DNA of 64,000 nucleotides, taken from Chitinophagaceae bacterium IBVUCB2. Lineage in GTDB: Bacteria; Bacteroidota; Bacteroidia; Chitinophagales; Chitinophagaceae. The position numbers were made by a program, and so were the translations under genes. Below the pieces are notes generated by a model. It did no database searches. It was given only the letters and a program-made list of their open reading frames with translations, and was not told the DNA's origin. This document shows, in pieces, positions 25,612 through 35,598 of the stretch; positions within the stretch are counted from its first letter, which is position 1; each line of letters opens with the position of its first letter. The stretch spans positions 1,054,001 through 1,118,000 of the forward strand of contig NFUV01000001.1 in assembly GCA_002127295.1 (NCBI GenBank), in the 5' to 3' direction.

Positions 25612-27816
25612 ATGAACAGTAGTTTTTTTATAAAATTTTCATTTGCTTTTCTACTCCTTGCAGGAATGCTTGTTAGCAAAAATTCCTCTGCAACACCGGG
25701 CATTGGTGAGCAGAAGGTATTTGTTCTGGATAAAAGTCAGTTTCCCCAATCTTTAAAAAAACACAATCCTGCAGCTATATATATGCTGTATTACGGCACT
25801 CCGTTTTTGTCAAAGTTTGAAGGGCTGATTTTCCGTGGTGATACAATTACTAATTATAAAAAATTCACTGATTCATTGGGTTATACACAGAGAGGGTTTA
25901 GATTGATTTTTGGCAGCAATGAAAAGATCGACAGTGTATGGCAAACCAATAATAAGTATGTAATTACAGACAAAGCTTATAATATAGGCGAAGGAATATT
26001 GAGAATATTAGCTTATAACGATACAGGGGGGATTGTTGACGAATTTGTTTTTGACTATCTGCGTAAATACTCCATAACTGAAAGAACAATTGCAGCTAAG
26101 ATGCTTCCCATACTATTGAGGCAATATGATGTTTATGATCAGACTGACAGAAACATTTATTCTGTAAAAGCAGTGTGGTCTCTTTCAGTAGGAATTGATA
26201 AATACCAGGGAAACAATAACCTAAAGTTTGATGCCTGTGAGTCTGATGCTATATCTTATAATAATTTTTTTAGCAATCAATATTCACGGTTTCTCGGGAT
26301 GAATGAAAAAGTTGTTTCTTATCATGGATATTTATTAACAGGCGCAAATGCAACAAAAGAGGCGATACTTAATGCACTAAAAGATATTTCACTAAAAGCT
26401 TCCGCAAATGATTATTTCATTTTCAATTTTAGCGGTTATAGCGATGTATTTTCTTTAGATTCTTCTAATTTTTCAACCTATTTCTTTCCTTATGACAATG
26501 AGGGCTATCCAAAAGAGGCAATACAGTCTAAGAAAAATTTGGCACCAGAAACCGCTAAAAAATTGATCTCACTGAAAACTTTACAGGAATACATCCAGCT
26601 TATACCAGCCCGTAATCAACTTTTTATTACAGAGGCGGGGCCTTCGGATAAATTCCGTCCTGAATTTATCCGGACATTAATGCAAAGTTCCCCATTAGTA
26701 GCAACCCTTCTTAACAAAAACCGTATAATAATAGTGCCTAATAAAATAGGACAAGAAAAACGTTTCGATGATAAATTGAAAGGGTTAATAAATCATTTCA
26801 TTACTTCAATTGATACTTCTATAAATATCTACAATATATTTTCCGAAGACATCAAGCAGGATGAAGTGACTTATGCGATCGAAAACAATAAAGACAATCG
26901 TAAATATTTTGATATTTTCTTTGAAAAGCAATTCCTGAAATTGTACCGTGATATATTCGGCGATTCCGAAGACGCAACCCGTGGTTTAAAAACAAGACCA
27001 AAGGAATTACAACAAACAATCAATGATTTAACAGCAAAAAAATATGCCCTGGTGGTAGGAACTGATAATTATAACGGCAAAGGCTGGAATAAACTCAGTA
27101 ATCCCATTAAAGATGCCCGTGCAGTAGCAGATGAATTATCCAACTCCTACGGATTTGAAGTGCAATTGCTAGAAGATAAGCCTATGGACAGTGTTTACAA
27201 AGCTATCCGGGAATACTATCGCATTGCACAACCCAATGACCAACTCGTCGTGTATTTTGCCGGTCACGGAGATGTAGATAATGAATTGCTGGATGATGGT
27301 TTTATAGTTTGTGCGGATTCCAAATCGATTGATGATGATCCCGTTCGCAATAGTTATATCCCCTATGCCAAGCTGCAAAAAATGCTGAACAATATACCTG
27401 CACGGCAAGTACTTGTATTGCTGGATGTTTGCCATGGCGGCACTTTTGATGCAAAAGCTTTTGATAATGTAAAACGGGAAACAAACACTACCAGTATAAG
27501 CAATAAAAATGTGCTGCAATTTTTAAAAGATAAATTACCGTTGCGTACCCGAAAATTCTTATCCTCGGTAGGCAGCGAACCTGCTTTTGATGGTAAAGCC
27601 GGCCGTCATTCCCCATTTGCCAACCTTTTATTGCAAGTGCTACGGGCCAAAGGAGAAGGCTCTAATGGCATTGTTACTTTAGGCGATATTAATGCGGTAT
27701 TACAAACCGCCAGCTTAAATGAAACCGCCACCTTAAAAATATCGCCCCATATGGCCGATTTTGGAAATACAGATGCCTTTAGTGAGTTTATTTTCATCCC
27801 TATAAAAGACAAATAG
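25612..27816 (+). CDS. Exported tandem pseudo-caspase and caspase protein
   Basis: This 734-aa protein has a signal peptide (about 1-27) and two caspase-like domains. The second (about 477-730) looks active: KYALVVGTDNYNGKG, His552 in VVYFAGHGD, and Cys607 in VLLDVCHGG. The first (about 188-411) shows the same order of segments, WSLSVGIDKYQG, FIFNFSGYSD and IPARNQLFITEAG, but Tyr276 replaces the His and Gly343 replaces the Cys, so it should be catalytically dead. The repeated IPAR segment (331-334 and 595-598) supports internal duplication. Pairing of a dead and a live domain recalls regulatory pseudo-caspases of eukaryotes, which is analogy only. Promoter S3 lies just upstream. Confidence 0.9.
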   Translation: MNSSFFIKFSFAFLLLAGMLVSKNSSATPGIGEQKVFVLDKSQFPQSLKKHNPAAIYMLYYGTPFLSKFEGLIFRGDTITNYKKFTDSLGYTQRGFRLIFGSNEKIDSVWQTNNKYVITDKAYNIGEGILRILAYNDTGGIVDEFVFDYLRKYSITERTIAAKMLPILLRQYDVYDQTDRNIYSVKAVWSLSVGIDKYQGNNNLKFDACESDAISYNNFFSNQYSRFLGMNEKVVSYHGYLLTGANATKEAILNALKDISLKASANDYFIFNFSGYSDVFSLDSSNFSTYFFPYDNEGYPKEAIQSKKNLAPETAKKLISLKTLQEYIQLIPARNQLFITEAGPSDKFRPEFIRTLMQSSPLVATLLNKNRIIIVPNKIGQEKRFDDKLKGLINHFITSIDTSINIYNIFSEDIKQDEVTYAIENNKDNRKYFDIFFEKQFLKLYRDIFGDSEDATRGLKTRPKELQQTINDLTAKKYALVVGTDNYNGKGWNKLSNPIKDARAVADELSNSYGFEVQLLEDKPMDSVYKAIREYYRIAQPNDQLVVYFAGHGDVDNELLDDGFIVCADSKSIDDDPVRNSYIPYAKLQKMLNNIPARQVLVLLDVCHGGTFDAKAFDNVKRETNTTSISNKNVLQFLKDKLPLRTRKFLSSVGSEPAFDGKAGRHSPFANLLLQVLRAKGEGSNGIVTLGDINAVLQTASLNETATLKISPHMADFGNTDAFSEFIFIPIKDK

Positions 27817-27835
27817 TTTTCATCAGCCCTATAAA

Positions 27836-27882
27836 TACCAGCTATTGGGTATTGAAACCAGGTTGTTGTTCGTCTAACTTTA
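27836..27882 (+). promoter_or_regulatory. Island operator S4 and promoter of the 127-aa secreted protein
   Basis: TACCAGCTATTGGGTA (27836-27851) is a 16-bp 7-2-7 inverted repeat. TTG follows (27852-27854), then exactly 20 nt, then TAACTTTA (27875-27882), which matches TAnnTTTG in seven of eight places. The leader to the ATG at 27996 is about 108 nt. Confidence 0.7.
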
Positions 27883-27995
27883 CTACAACAATTGAAGCGA
27901 TAGCCACCCAGATATAGTTATAAAGGCCAATTTTTTTTCTCCAAAAAAGCATATATTTAAAAACCATCAAATTTTATCACCTACAAAACACAACA

Positions 27996-28379
27996 ATGAA
28001 AAAGATTAAAATCTTATTCTCCGCCTCTCTCCTGCTGATGGCATCAGTGGTATTTGGGCAATCAGAAAAAACAGTATCTGCTTTAAAAGCAGGCACTACG
28101 TTAACAGACAGTGACATCGGCTTTTTAAGTATGGTGTCTAATGCAAGTCTTGATGCAAACCGTGGCGGCAGCCCGGAAGCAACAGTTGGCGGAACAACTT
28201 ACAAGGCCGGACAAACACTTACAGCTGCTAATGCAAAATCACTTTCTGCTGCAGTAAAAGCCTTTCAAAAAAAGTATAAAGCTCCGGAAGCATCCCGTGC
28301 CGGACTTTGCTACTATTGGTATTACTATTGCGATGGTTATGGCTATTGCTACTGGTACAAATATTGGTACTACTGTTAA
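27996..28379 (+). CDS. Small secreted protein with Tyr/Trp/Cys-rich tail, caspase-island operator
   Basis: This 127-aa protein has a signal peptide (MKKIKILFSASLLLMASVVFG), a 75-residue polar, Ala/Thr-rich middle, and an extraordinary tail at 105-127. Of those 23 residues, 12 are Tyr, 3 Trp and 4 Cys (Cys105, 112, 118, 127). Ser100-Arg101-Ala-Gly-Leu-Cys105 marks the border and would be a natural cut site for an Arg-specific caspase; the other small secreted protein of the island has SRGTC in the same place. The tail could be a disulfide-linked or tyrosine-crosslinked peptide. A strong terminator follows the stop. No known family. The precursor idea is inference. Confidence 0.75.
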   Translation: MKKIKILFSASLLLMASVVFGQSEKTVSALKAGTTLTDSDIGFLSMVSNASLDANRGGSPEATVGGTTYKAGQTLTAANAKSLSAAVKAFQKKYKAPEASRAGLCYYWYYYCDGYGYCYWYKYWYYC

Positions 28380-28394
28380 TCGAATTACCATACA

Positions 28395-28419
28395 AACCGG
28401 CTTTGGAGCCGGTTTTTTT
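28395..28419 (+). terminator. Terminator of the 127-aa secreted protein
   Basis: AACCGGCT (28395-28402) and AGCCGGTT (28407-28414) make an 8-bp G/C-rich stem with a 4-nt loop, followed by seven T in total. The next caspase has its own operator downstream, so the small gene is likely a separate unit. Confidence 0.85.
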
Positions 28420-28445
28420 ATGCCTGAGCTAACCCCTGATTAAAG

Positions 28446-28492
28446 TACCCTGCTCATGGTATTGGAAAAGCTTGTTAATAGTGGTAATTTTT
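28446..28492 (+). promoter_or_regulatory. Island operator S5 and promoter of the 1264-aa WD40-caspase
   Basis: TACCCTGCTCATGGTA (28446-28461) is a 7-2-7 inverted repeat followed by TTG (28462-28464), exactly 20 nt, and TAATTTTT (28485-28492). It overlaps an upstream in-frame ATG at 28456, which therefore lies before the transcription start; the real start codon must be 28501 or later. Confidence 0.65.
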
Positions 28493-28500
28493 CAAAAAAA

Positions 28501-31500
28501 ATGCTGATGCGCTGTTTGAAGTTTATTGGCCTGTTTTATGGTTGCCTGTGTATATCTAAAATATTCGCACAACAACCCGAACTGATATTGCCTAGTGCTA
28601 ATAGTAATCAGATGAAAGCAGTGGCCATTAGTCCAAATGAAAAACTATATGCATCAGGAGATTTGGATGGCAAAATAAAGATCTGGGAAGCCGCTACAGG
28701 AAAATTGCTGGCAAGCCTGAACCGGGGACATCCCACTGCTCTGGCATTTACAAAAGATAACAAAGCCTTGATCATTACTGGTTTTACTCCAGCTGAGGCG
28801 TATATCATTCAAACAGGCAAATCTATTTCTTTAGCTGGCTATGATTTTTCTGGGGGCCTTGCTACAAGCCCTGATGGTAAATGGATAGCAATCAGTGGAC
28901 AATATTATAGTGAAAAAGGTAGTGCCGGAATACGGATTTTGGATGCATCAACTTTTCACCTCGTTGATTCGATTCCGGAAAAATTTTATAATGAAGAAAT
29001 AAAGTTTAGTAATGATAGTAAGAGCCTTGCTTTGTATGGAGGCAAAGAGACAGAGCTTTGGGATATTGAAAAAAGAAAGGTTACGGCTTCTTTTGAAGGT
29101 CATAGTAGCCGTATTACTAATTTAGAATTTTCTGAGAACGACTCCCAAATTTTAACAACAGCAGATGATTCAACGGCAAGACTTTGGGAAACACAAACTG
29201 GTAAGCCCATAATTGTTTTTAAAGGTCATACAGGAACAGTCTGGGAAGCAAAATTTCATCCCGACGGACAAAAAATAATTACTGTCTCAAGTGATAATAC
29301 AGCAAAGATTTGGAATAAATTAACCGGGGAAATTGTACAAACAATGACCAATGCAAATGGTTGGATTTACCGGGTACAAATAGCACCTGATAAAAAAACA
29401 TTTGCCCTGGGCGATTACAGTGGTTTTTGTAGTGTTTGGAATGCTGTAACTAACAAAAAAATATATTACTTCAGAGCTGGCAAAGAATCACTTTATTTTC
29501 TGAACTATCTTAAAAAAACTAACAGCATTGTAACCGGAAATTATGATCCGGTATTAAGCCGATGGAATATAGCTACAGGAAAAAAAGAAATGACCTATGG
29601 TTCCCATAATGAAAGATTTATTGCACTACAACTTTCTAATGATGAAAAATTTCTGTTGACATCATCCCGGGATGGAGTAGTTCGAAAAATAGAAGTATCA
29701 ACGGGCAAAATACTTTTTTATAAAAAATTGTTTAATAACGAATGGGCAACAAGTGTAGATTTTAGTAAAAATGACAGTCTTTTTGTAGTAGCTGGCGGAA
29801 AAGCAGGCAGCGTTGTATTTAACTCAGTTGGTGGTGATGAAACAATATTAAACGATGTATCCAGGTCGTATGAGTCATTTAGCAAGTTTAGTCCAAATGG
29901 AAAATATGTATTGCATGACGATAATTCAACTGTTCAACTGATAAGATTATCAGACAATAAACTTTTATTAACAATAGACAGTATAAGCTCATTTACAGAA
30001 CAATGTTTTAGCCCCGATGGTGCATATATTATTACGGGGGGAAGTAATAAAGTAAAGATTTGGTCGGTTGCCACACAAGAACTTGTACAATCTGTTACTG
30101 TTGCAACCGCTTATCCGCATACGATAGAAATGAGCTTCGACTCAAAATATTTTTTATGCTTTGATAATAGTGGCTCTTTATTACAGGTTTGGGAAACGGC
30201 TACCGGAAAGTTAGTTACAACGCTGAACGATATCAATTATGCTGGTTTTCTACCAAATAAAAACGAACTCAAACTAGTTTATTCGAACGGTAAAATAGTT
30301 ACAACTCCTGTTGCAGATGTAAAGGAAACCATCCTTGCCAAACTAAAAGAGCCGGGAAAAGGCATAGCATTTCATTTTGTAAGCAATGAGATCCTGGTCA
30401 TACATTCTGGCGGCAACATAAGCATACACAACTTATTATCAGGAGCAACGGTACTTAAACTTAGAGGCAACGAAGTTACCTATGGAAAATCCGGTAAATA
30501 TCTCTATGTGCTCACAGATGATGCATTGGAAGTATATACACTACCGCAAGTGAAACTTGCTTACAAACATTTTGTTACCGGCACTACAGATTTTTTAGTA
30601 CAAGATAATTTTGGACGATTTGATGGTACGGAAGCTGCCCGAAAAATGCTCTACTTTGTTTGTGGTGAAGAAGTGATAGAGCTGGACCAGGCCAAAAATC
30701 AATTGTGGGTACCTAATCTTGTAGAAAGGATTACAACAGGTGATAGCATTAATGCAAAAACCCTGAACCAATTAAATATTTGTGGCCTTACACCCGAAAT
30801 AGAAGATGCCAGCAGCAAAACCGATGAATATCATTTTAAGATCATCCCCCGCCGCGGAGGATTGGGAGAAACAATTCTTTCCATTAATGGAAATCCAACC
30901 AAAACCTATAAACCGGCTCAACTAAAAAAGAATGGCCAACTATATGAGTTGGTTATAAAAAAATCAGAATTCGGCCCTTATTTTATTGCCGGTGCCGAAA
31001 ACCAGGTAACACTAAAAGCATTTACGGCAGACAATACCATATCATCCCGTGGATTTAAAGTAAATGAAGACAAGACCAGGCAAGCTGCTACTCCACCCAA
31101 TTTATATGCTGTAATGGTGGGTGTTAGCGATTATAAAGGAGATGAACTCGATTTAAAATATGCAGCCAAAGATGCTAGTGATATTTCTACTGCTGTTTCT
31201 AATGCTGCAAAAAAGTTATTAAACACCGATGGCAAAGAACATGTGTTTATGTATAACTTAACCACCGCTAAAGAGAGATACCAGCTGCCAGAAAAAAATA
31301 GTATTAAAAAAACTCTGGAAGAAATTGGGAAAAAAGCAACTGCCAATGATATACTATTGATATTTTTTGCAGGTCACGGTGTAATGGAAGGTGTACAAAA
31401 ACAATTTTACTTTCTTACAGCTGATGCCTCTTCATTAACTGCGGGCAGTGCTATCGCTGATGTTGGTATCAGCACCGCTGAACTTACGGAATGGATGAAG

Positions 31501-32295
31501 CCCCAAAATATAAAAGCTCAAAAACGTATTTTAATTTTTGATGCCTGCAATAGCGGGCAGGCTATAAACGATTTTGTGAAAATGGGTGCAGATGAACAAA
31601 ATTATATGGCCGCTAGAAATGATAACGAAGCTCAACAAGTAAAAGCAATCGATAAACTAAATGAAAAATCCGGCCTTTTCATTCTCTCCGCTTCAGCCAG
31701 TAATCAAAGTGCTTATGAAATGGGAAGATATTCCCAGGGATTGCTTACCTATTCCTTGCTAAAAGCAATTAAACAGCAACCGGATATTCTGGAAGATGGG
31801 AAATACCTGAATGTAAGCCGTTGGTTTAATGCCGCGGAAAAAACAGTTACTGAACTATCAAAAGAAAACGGAGCAAGACAGGAGCCGCAAGTTGTTACCA
31901 ACACAAACTTTAATATTGGTCTGGTAGATGAAGATGTAATAGCTAAAATAATTTTGCCGCAAGAAAAACCCTTGTTTGCAGCAAGTAATTTTCAAAATAG
32001 CGATGAAGCAATTGCTGACGATGATTTAGAACTTAGCCGGATGGTCAATCTACAATTAAATGAGTTAGCCACCAGGGGTACAGACAGTAAGATTGTATAT
32101 GTTACAGCTACCAATTCACCTGATGCTTATTCGCTAAGTGGCCGTTATACATTAAAAGGGAATAGCATTACTATAACAGTAAATGTGAAGCAGAATAAAA
32201 CCATAAAAACCAAGTTCGAAATCAACGGTACAAAAGATAAACTGAATCAACTAACTAAATCTGTAGTAGACAAAGCAACAGAACTTGTAAAGTAA
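28501..32295 (+). CDS. Exported WD40-repeat caspase-family protease
   Basis: I choose ATG 28501, giving 1264 aa, because the ATG at 28456 lies inside operator S5 and because the signal peptide (MLMRCLKFIGLFYGCLCISKIFAQ) begins here. About residues 25-640 form WD40-type propellers (SPNEKLYASGDLDGKIKIWEAATG, DDSTARLWETQTGKPI). The caspase domain spans about 867-1160 with NLYAVMVGVSDYKG, His959 in IFFAGHGVM and Cys1016 in IFDACNSGQ, where Asn replaces the usual His after Cys. The C-terminus (about 1170-1264) is a separate beta-rich module. WD40 plus protease suggests a sensor fused to an effector. The next WD40-caspase gene starts 30 bp later, probably in the same operon. Confidence 0.9.
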   Translation: MLMRCLKFIGLFYGCLCISKIFAQQPELILPSANSNQMKAVAISPNEKLYASGDLDGKIKIWEAATGKLLASLNRGHPTALAFTKDNKALIITGFTPAEAYIIQTGKSISLAGYDFSGGLATSPDGKWIAISGQYYSEKGSAGIRILDASTFHLVDSIPEKFYNEEIKFSNDSKSLALYGGKETELWDIEKRKVTASFEGHSSRITNLEFSENDSQILTTADDSTARLWETQTGKPIIVFKGHTGTVWEAKFHPDGQKIITVSSDNTAKIWNKLTGEIVQTMTNANGWIYRVQIAPDKKTFALGDYSGFCSVWNAVTNKKIYYFRAGKESLYFLNYLKKTNSIVTGNYDPVLSRWNIATGKKEMTYGSHNERFIALQLSNDEKFLLTSSRDGVVRKIEVSTGKILFYKKLFNNEWATSVDFSKNDSLFVVAGGKAGSVVFNSVGGDETILNDVSRSYESFSKFSPNGKYVLHDDNSTVQLIRLSDNKLLLTIDSISSFTEQCFSPDGAYIITGGSNKVKIWSVATQELVQSVTVATAYPHTIEMSFDSKYFLCFDNSGSLLQVWETATGKLVTTLNDINYAGFLPNKNELKLVYSNGKIVTTPVADVKETILAKLKEPGKGIAFHFVSNEILVIHSGGNISIHNLLSGATVLKLRGNEVTYGKSGKYLYVLTDDALEVYTLPQVKLAYKHFVTGTTDFLVQDNFGRFDGTEAARKMLYFVCGEEVIELDQAKNQLWVPNLVERITTGDSINAKTLNQLNICGLTPEIEDASSKTDEYHFKIIPRRGGLGETILSINGNPTKTYKPAQLKKNGQLYELVIKKSEFGPYFIAGAENQVTLKAFTADNTISSRGFKVNEDKTRQAATPPNLYAVMVGVSDYKGDELDLKYAAKDASDISTAVSNAAKKLLNTDGKEHVFMYNLTTAKERYQLPEKNSIKKTLEEIGKKATANDILLIFFAGHGVMEGVQKQFYFLTADASSLTAGSAIADVGISTAELTEWMKPQNIKAQKRILIFDACNSGQAINDFVKMGADEQNYMAARNDNEAQQVKAIDKLNEKSGLFILSASASNQSAYEMGRYSQGLLTYSLLKAIKQQPDILEDGKYLNVSRWFNAAEKTVTELSKENGARQEPQVVTNTNFNIGLVDEDVIAKIILPQEKPLFAASNFQNSDEAIADDDLELSRMVNLQLNELATRGTDSKIVYVTATNSPDAYSLSGRYTLKGNSITITVNVKQNKTIKTKFEINGTKDKLNQLTKSVVDKATELVK

Positions 32296-32325
32296 GGCAA
32301 ATCTAAATCTTTAATAAAATTTAGT

Positions 32326-35300
32326 ATGAAACCTAACTATCGTTTCTTCCACTTCAATAAAATTTTTATTGCAAATTTTATTATCCTGCTACTAAATGCC
32401 GGGACAAATATTTTTGGGCAGCAAAAGAAACCTGTTCTTAAAGTACCGATGGGGCACCAGCAGATCATCAATTCAATAGCCTTTTCTACCGATGGAAAGC
32501 TGTTAGCCACCGCAAGTGCAGACAATACATTTATCATTTGGGATACTAAAACGGGTTTTGAACTTCGAAAAATAAAAATAGGTCAGCCTGTACACCAAAT
32601 ATTTTTTTCACCAGACGCCTCCTTCGTTGTTACTGTTAGCGGGCAAAATACAGCAGGCCTTACTAATGAGAAATTAGATGTAAAAAGCTGGGATACTAAA
32701 ACTGGCAAGCTGCTTAATCAATACCAATATTCCGGCTTACCAACACAATTGATAATTCCTGCCTCAGAGAATATTCTGGTAGCTGAAAATTCGGCTGACA
32801 TGCAAAAAATTGCTACCGCTGCCGGAAATATGAATTTTACTGACCCTACTAATATAAACAACTATACTTCCACTATTAATTATGATTCCATTGGAAAAGC
32901 TGCGGCAAAGCATGGCGAAGATTTGGTAAAAAAAATGGGAAGTATTGACATAAACGACCCTAAAGCAGTAGAAGAGTTACGAAAAAACATGATGAAAGAG
33001 ATAATGGGAAATGTTAATGCATTTAACCCGCTACAAAAAAATTTTATACAGTTAGACCCCAGGACACTTAAACCAACAGGCCAACTGTCTATTGGCTTTG
33101 AAAATGCAAATTATATAAGATATGATAATATAGACTACTTCATTTCACTGGAAAAAGAAACAGATTACTCCACCCGGAAAACAATTCACACTATAAATAT
33201 TTGGGAGTTGGATAAATTAAAAAAATCTCAACCTACAAAAGCTTTACCTGTAAAAAAGATACCACTTAGTTCCCAGGTTTATTCCATTGCCACCTCTCCT
33301 GCCAAAGGTTTTTTTACCACACTATCAAGAAGGAATGCCAGTATCCATTTATGGAAAATAAATGAACCTGCACTTTTGAAAGAATTTAGCATTAAAGGTA
33401 AATCACTTATTGGAACTGAATTTTCCAGGGATGGAAATAAACTTTATACCTATAGCTCCACCTATCCTGAAACCTACATAGAAGTCTGGAACACTACTAC
33501 CTACCAACAAGAGAACCTGATACAATTACCACTAAAATATTTTACGGGACGAATTATTTCTGAACCATCAGGTGAGTCTTTTCTGCTAGCATACATGTGG
33601 AACCTGGTAAGAATTAACAACGCAGGAGACAGTACAGGAGAGTTTAGAGGACGTTCCAGTTCGCCCAGCTATTATGGCTTTACTCCAAATGAACGAGAGG
33701 TTTATATCAACTATTATGGCTTTCCCGATATGAGAGATTATTTGTTAGTCTCTACGGAAGCAGGAGTTGAATATGAAGCATATAGAACCGGCAAAATCCT
33801 AACTAAGGAAGAGAAAGAAAAACTTGTGAAGCAACAAATGCAATTATTACCTCCAGCAACATCCCAATCATACAACGGTTATAACCTGATCTGGGATCTC
33901 ACTCATGGAGGGGCTATAGTTTCCAAGGCTAATGCTTTTTCTACCGGGCACAAAACAATTAGTGACGATAAAAAGTATCATTTAGAAAATGAAAAGTTTG
34001 AGTCGGGAAACCGGATTGGTAATCCCCATATGAAAGAGCTACTTCAACGACCTGTTGAAGGCATCTCCAAAGAAACAGCGGAGAAACTAAAAAAATACAA
34101 AGACCCAAACGGTATTTATTATAAACTAATGTTTGCTGATTACCTGAATAGTCCAGTAACATTACTTATAAACAAAAAAACAAATGATTCAATTTCTCTT
34201 ATTAAGATCGACTCGCTGGATTGGATCATGACGTTAAAAAACAACTATTACATGACATCTAAAAACGGGGCCAAAGCACTTAGCTATGTTTCCGGAATAC
34301 AAGTATATCCGTTTGAACAATTTGATTTAAAATACAACCGGCCAGATAAAGTGCTTAAAGCTATTGGTCTTGCAGAACCTGCTCTACTAGAAGCCTACAG
34401 GATGGCTTATATCAAAAGAATAAAAAAAGCAGGTATTGACACCCTCCAATTCAAAGACGAATTTGAATTGCCGGAAGCAGATATCAATAACCGAAATCAA
34501 ATCAGCAATACAACTAAAACCCAAAATCTAAAACTGGACATCATAGCCTCCGACAAAAATTCAAACCTTGATAGGTATAATATTTGGGTGAATGAGGTTC
34601 CTTTATTTGGCAAGAACGGCAAAAGCCTAAAATCACTGAACTCAAAAAAACTAAATACTACTGTCAATATAATTTTATCTAAAGGAACTAATAAAATTGA
34701 AACGTCTGTAACGAATATTGCTGGTGTTGAAAGTTATCGTATTCCTCTTTTGGTAAACTTTACACCCGACCAGGATATCAAAGAAACACTTCATTTTATC
34801 GGAATTGGTATCGACAAATTTGCAGATAGCAAATACAACCTTCAATACAGTGCTAAGGACATTCGGGATTTAAGTAAAAAATTAAAAGAAAAATATGGCA
34901 GTAATATTATTATTGATACTTTCTTAAATGAAGATGTAACCGTTGCTGCCATAAAATCATTAAAACAAAAATTGCTTAAAACAAATGAAAACGACAAAGT
35001 AGTAATTGCATATTCGGGCCACGGACTACTTAGTAAAGAATATGACTATTACCTTTCAACATATTCCATCAATTTCGAAAAACCCGAGGAAGGAGGCTTA
35101 TCCTATGATGATTTAGAGAACTTACTGGATAGCATTCCTGCCCGTAAAAAACTAATGCTGATTGATGCCTGCCACAGCGGCGAAGTTGACAAGGAGGATT
35201 TAGTTGCCCTTAATGCCAGTTCCGATTCGTTAATTAAAGGATTAAAACCGGTTGCTTATAAAAAGGAGAATCAATTGGGACTGAAGAATAGTTTTGAATT

Positions 35301-35568
35301 AATGCAAAGCCTTTTTGTGAATGTGGGAAAAAGCACCGGCGCCACTATTATTTCTGCCGCTGCAGGTACCCAGTTTGCGCTGGAAAGAAATGATTTGAAA
35401 AATGGTGTATTTACTTTTAGCATACTGGAAGCCATGAAACAATACTCTACAATGAAAATTAGTCAACTAAAAAAAATAGTGGGTGAACGAGTAGAGCAAC
35501 TTACCAAAGGAATGCAAAAGCCAACTTCCCGCAATGAAACTATCGCTGTTGATTGGAGTATGTGGTAA
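32326..35568 (+). CDS. Exported WD40-repeat caspase-family protease
   Basis: This 1080-aa protein has a signal peptide (about 1-34, FIANFIILLLNAGTNIFGQ). An N-terminal WD40 region follows (STDGKLLATASADNTFIIWD, and further blades to about 480), then a module before the protease (YPFEQFDLKYNRPDKVLK) that is also present in the 1583-aa paralogue. The caspase domain covers about 823-1080 with HFIGIGIDKFAD, His899 in IAYSGHGLL and Cys949 in LIDACHSGE. The protein ends in VDWSMW. No operator of its own is seen in the 30-bp gap, so it is probably cotranscribed with the WD40-caspase upstream. The shared pre-protease module points to duplication from a common ancestor with the next gene. Confidence 0.9.
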   Translation: MKPNYRFFHFNKIFIANFIILLLNAGTNIFGQQKKPVLKVPMGHQQIINSIAFSTDGKLLATASADNTFIIWDTKTGFELRKIKIGQPVHQIFFSPDASFVVTVSGQNTAGLTNEKLDVKSWDTKTGKLLNQYQYSGLPTQLIIPASENILVAENSADMQKIATAAGNMNFTDPTNINNYTSTINYDSIGKAAAKHGEDLVKKMGSIDINDPKAVEELRKNMMKEIMGNVNAFNPLQKNFIQLDPRTLKPTGQLSIGFENANYIRYDNIDYFISLEKETDYSTRKTIHTINIWELDKLKKSQPTKALPVKKIPLSSQVYSIATSPAKGFFTTLSRRNASIHLWKINEPALLKEFSIKGKSLIGTEFSRDGNKLYTYSSTYPETYIEVWNTTTYQQENLIQLPLKYFTGRIISEPSGESFLLAYMWNLVRINNAGDSTGEFRGRSSSPSYYGFTPNEREVYINYYGFPDMRDYLLVSTEAGVEYEAYRTGKILTKEEKEKLVKQQMQLLPPATSQSYNGYNLIWDLTHGGAIVSKANAFSTGHKTISDDKKYHLENEKFESGNRIGNPHMKELLQRPVEGISKETAEKLKKYKDPNGIYYKLMFADYLNSPVTLLINKKTNDSISLIKIDSLDWIMTLKNNYYMTSKNGAKALSYVSGIQVYPFEQFDLKYNRPDKVLKAIGLAEPALLEAYRMAYIKRIKKAGIDTLQFKDEFELPEADINNRNQISNTTKTQNLKLDIIASDKNSNLDRYNIWVNEVPLFGKNGKSLKSLNSKKLNTTVNIILSKGTNKIETSVTNIAGVESYRIPLLVNFTPDQDIKETLHFIGIGIDKFADSKYNLQYSAKDIRDLSKKLKEKYGSNIIIDTFLNEDVTVAAIKSLKQKLLKTNENDKVVIAYSGHGLLSKEYDYYLSTYSINFEKPEEGGLSYDDLENLLDSIPARKKLMLIDACHSGEVDKEDLVALNASSDSLIKGLKPVAYKKENQLGLKNSFELMQSLFVNVGKSTGATIISAAAGTQFALERNDLKNGVFTFSILEAMKQYSTMKISQLKKIVGERVEQLTKGMQKPTSRNETIAVDWSMW

Positions 35569-35598
35569 TTAGATAATATGTAATTTCGAGACAGTTGC

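Noticed and set aside
28456-28500. Start of the WD40-caspase at ATG 28456
   Set aside because: This ATG lies inside the operator and upstream of the -7 box, and the signal peptide begins at 28501.
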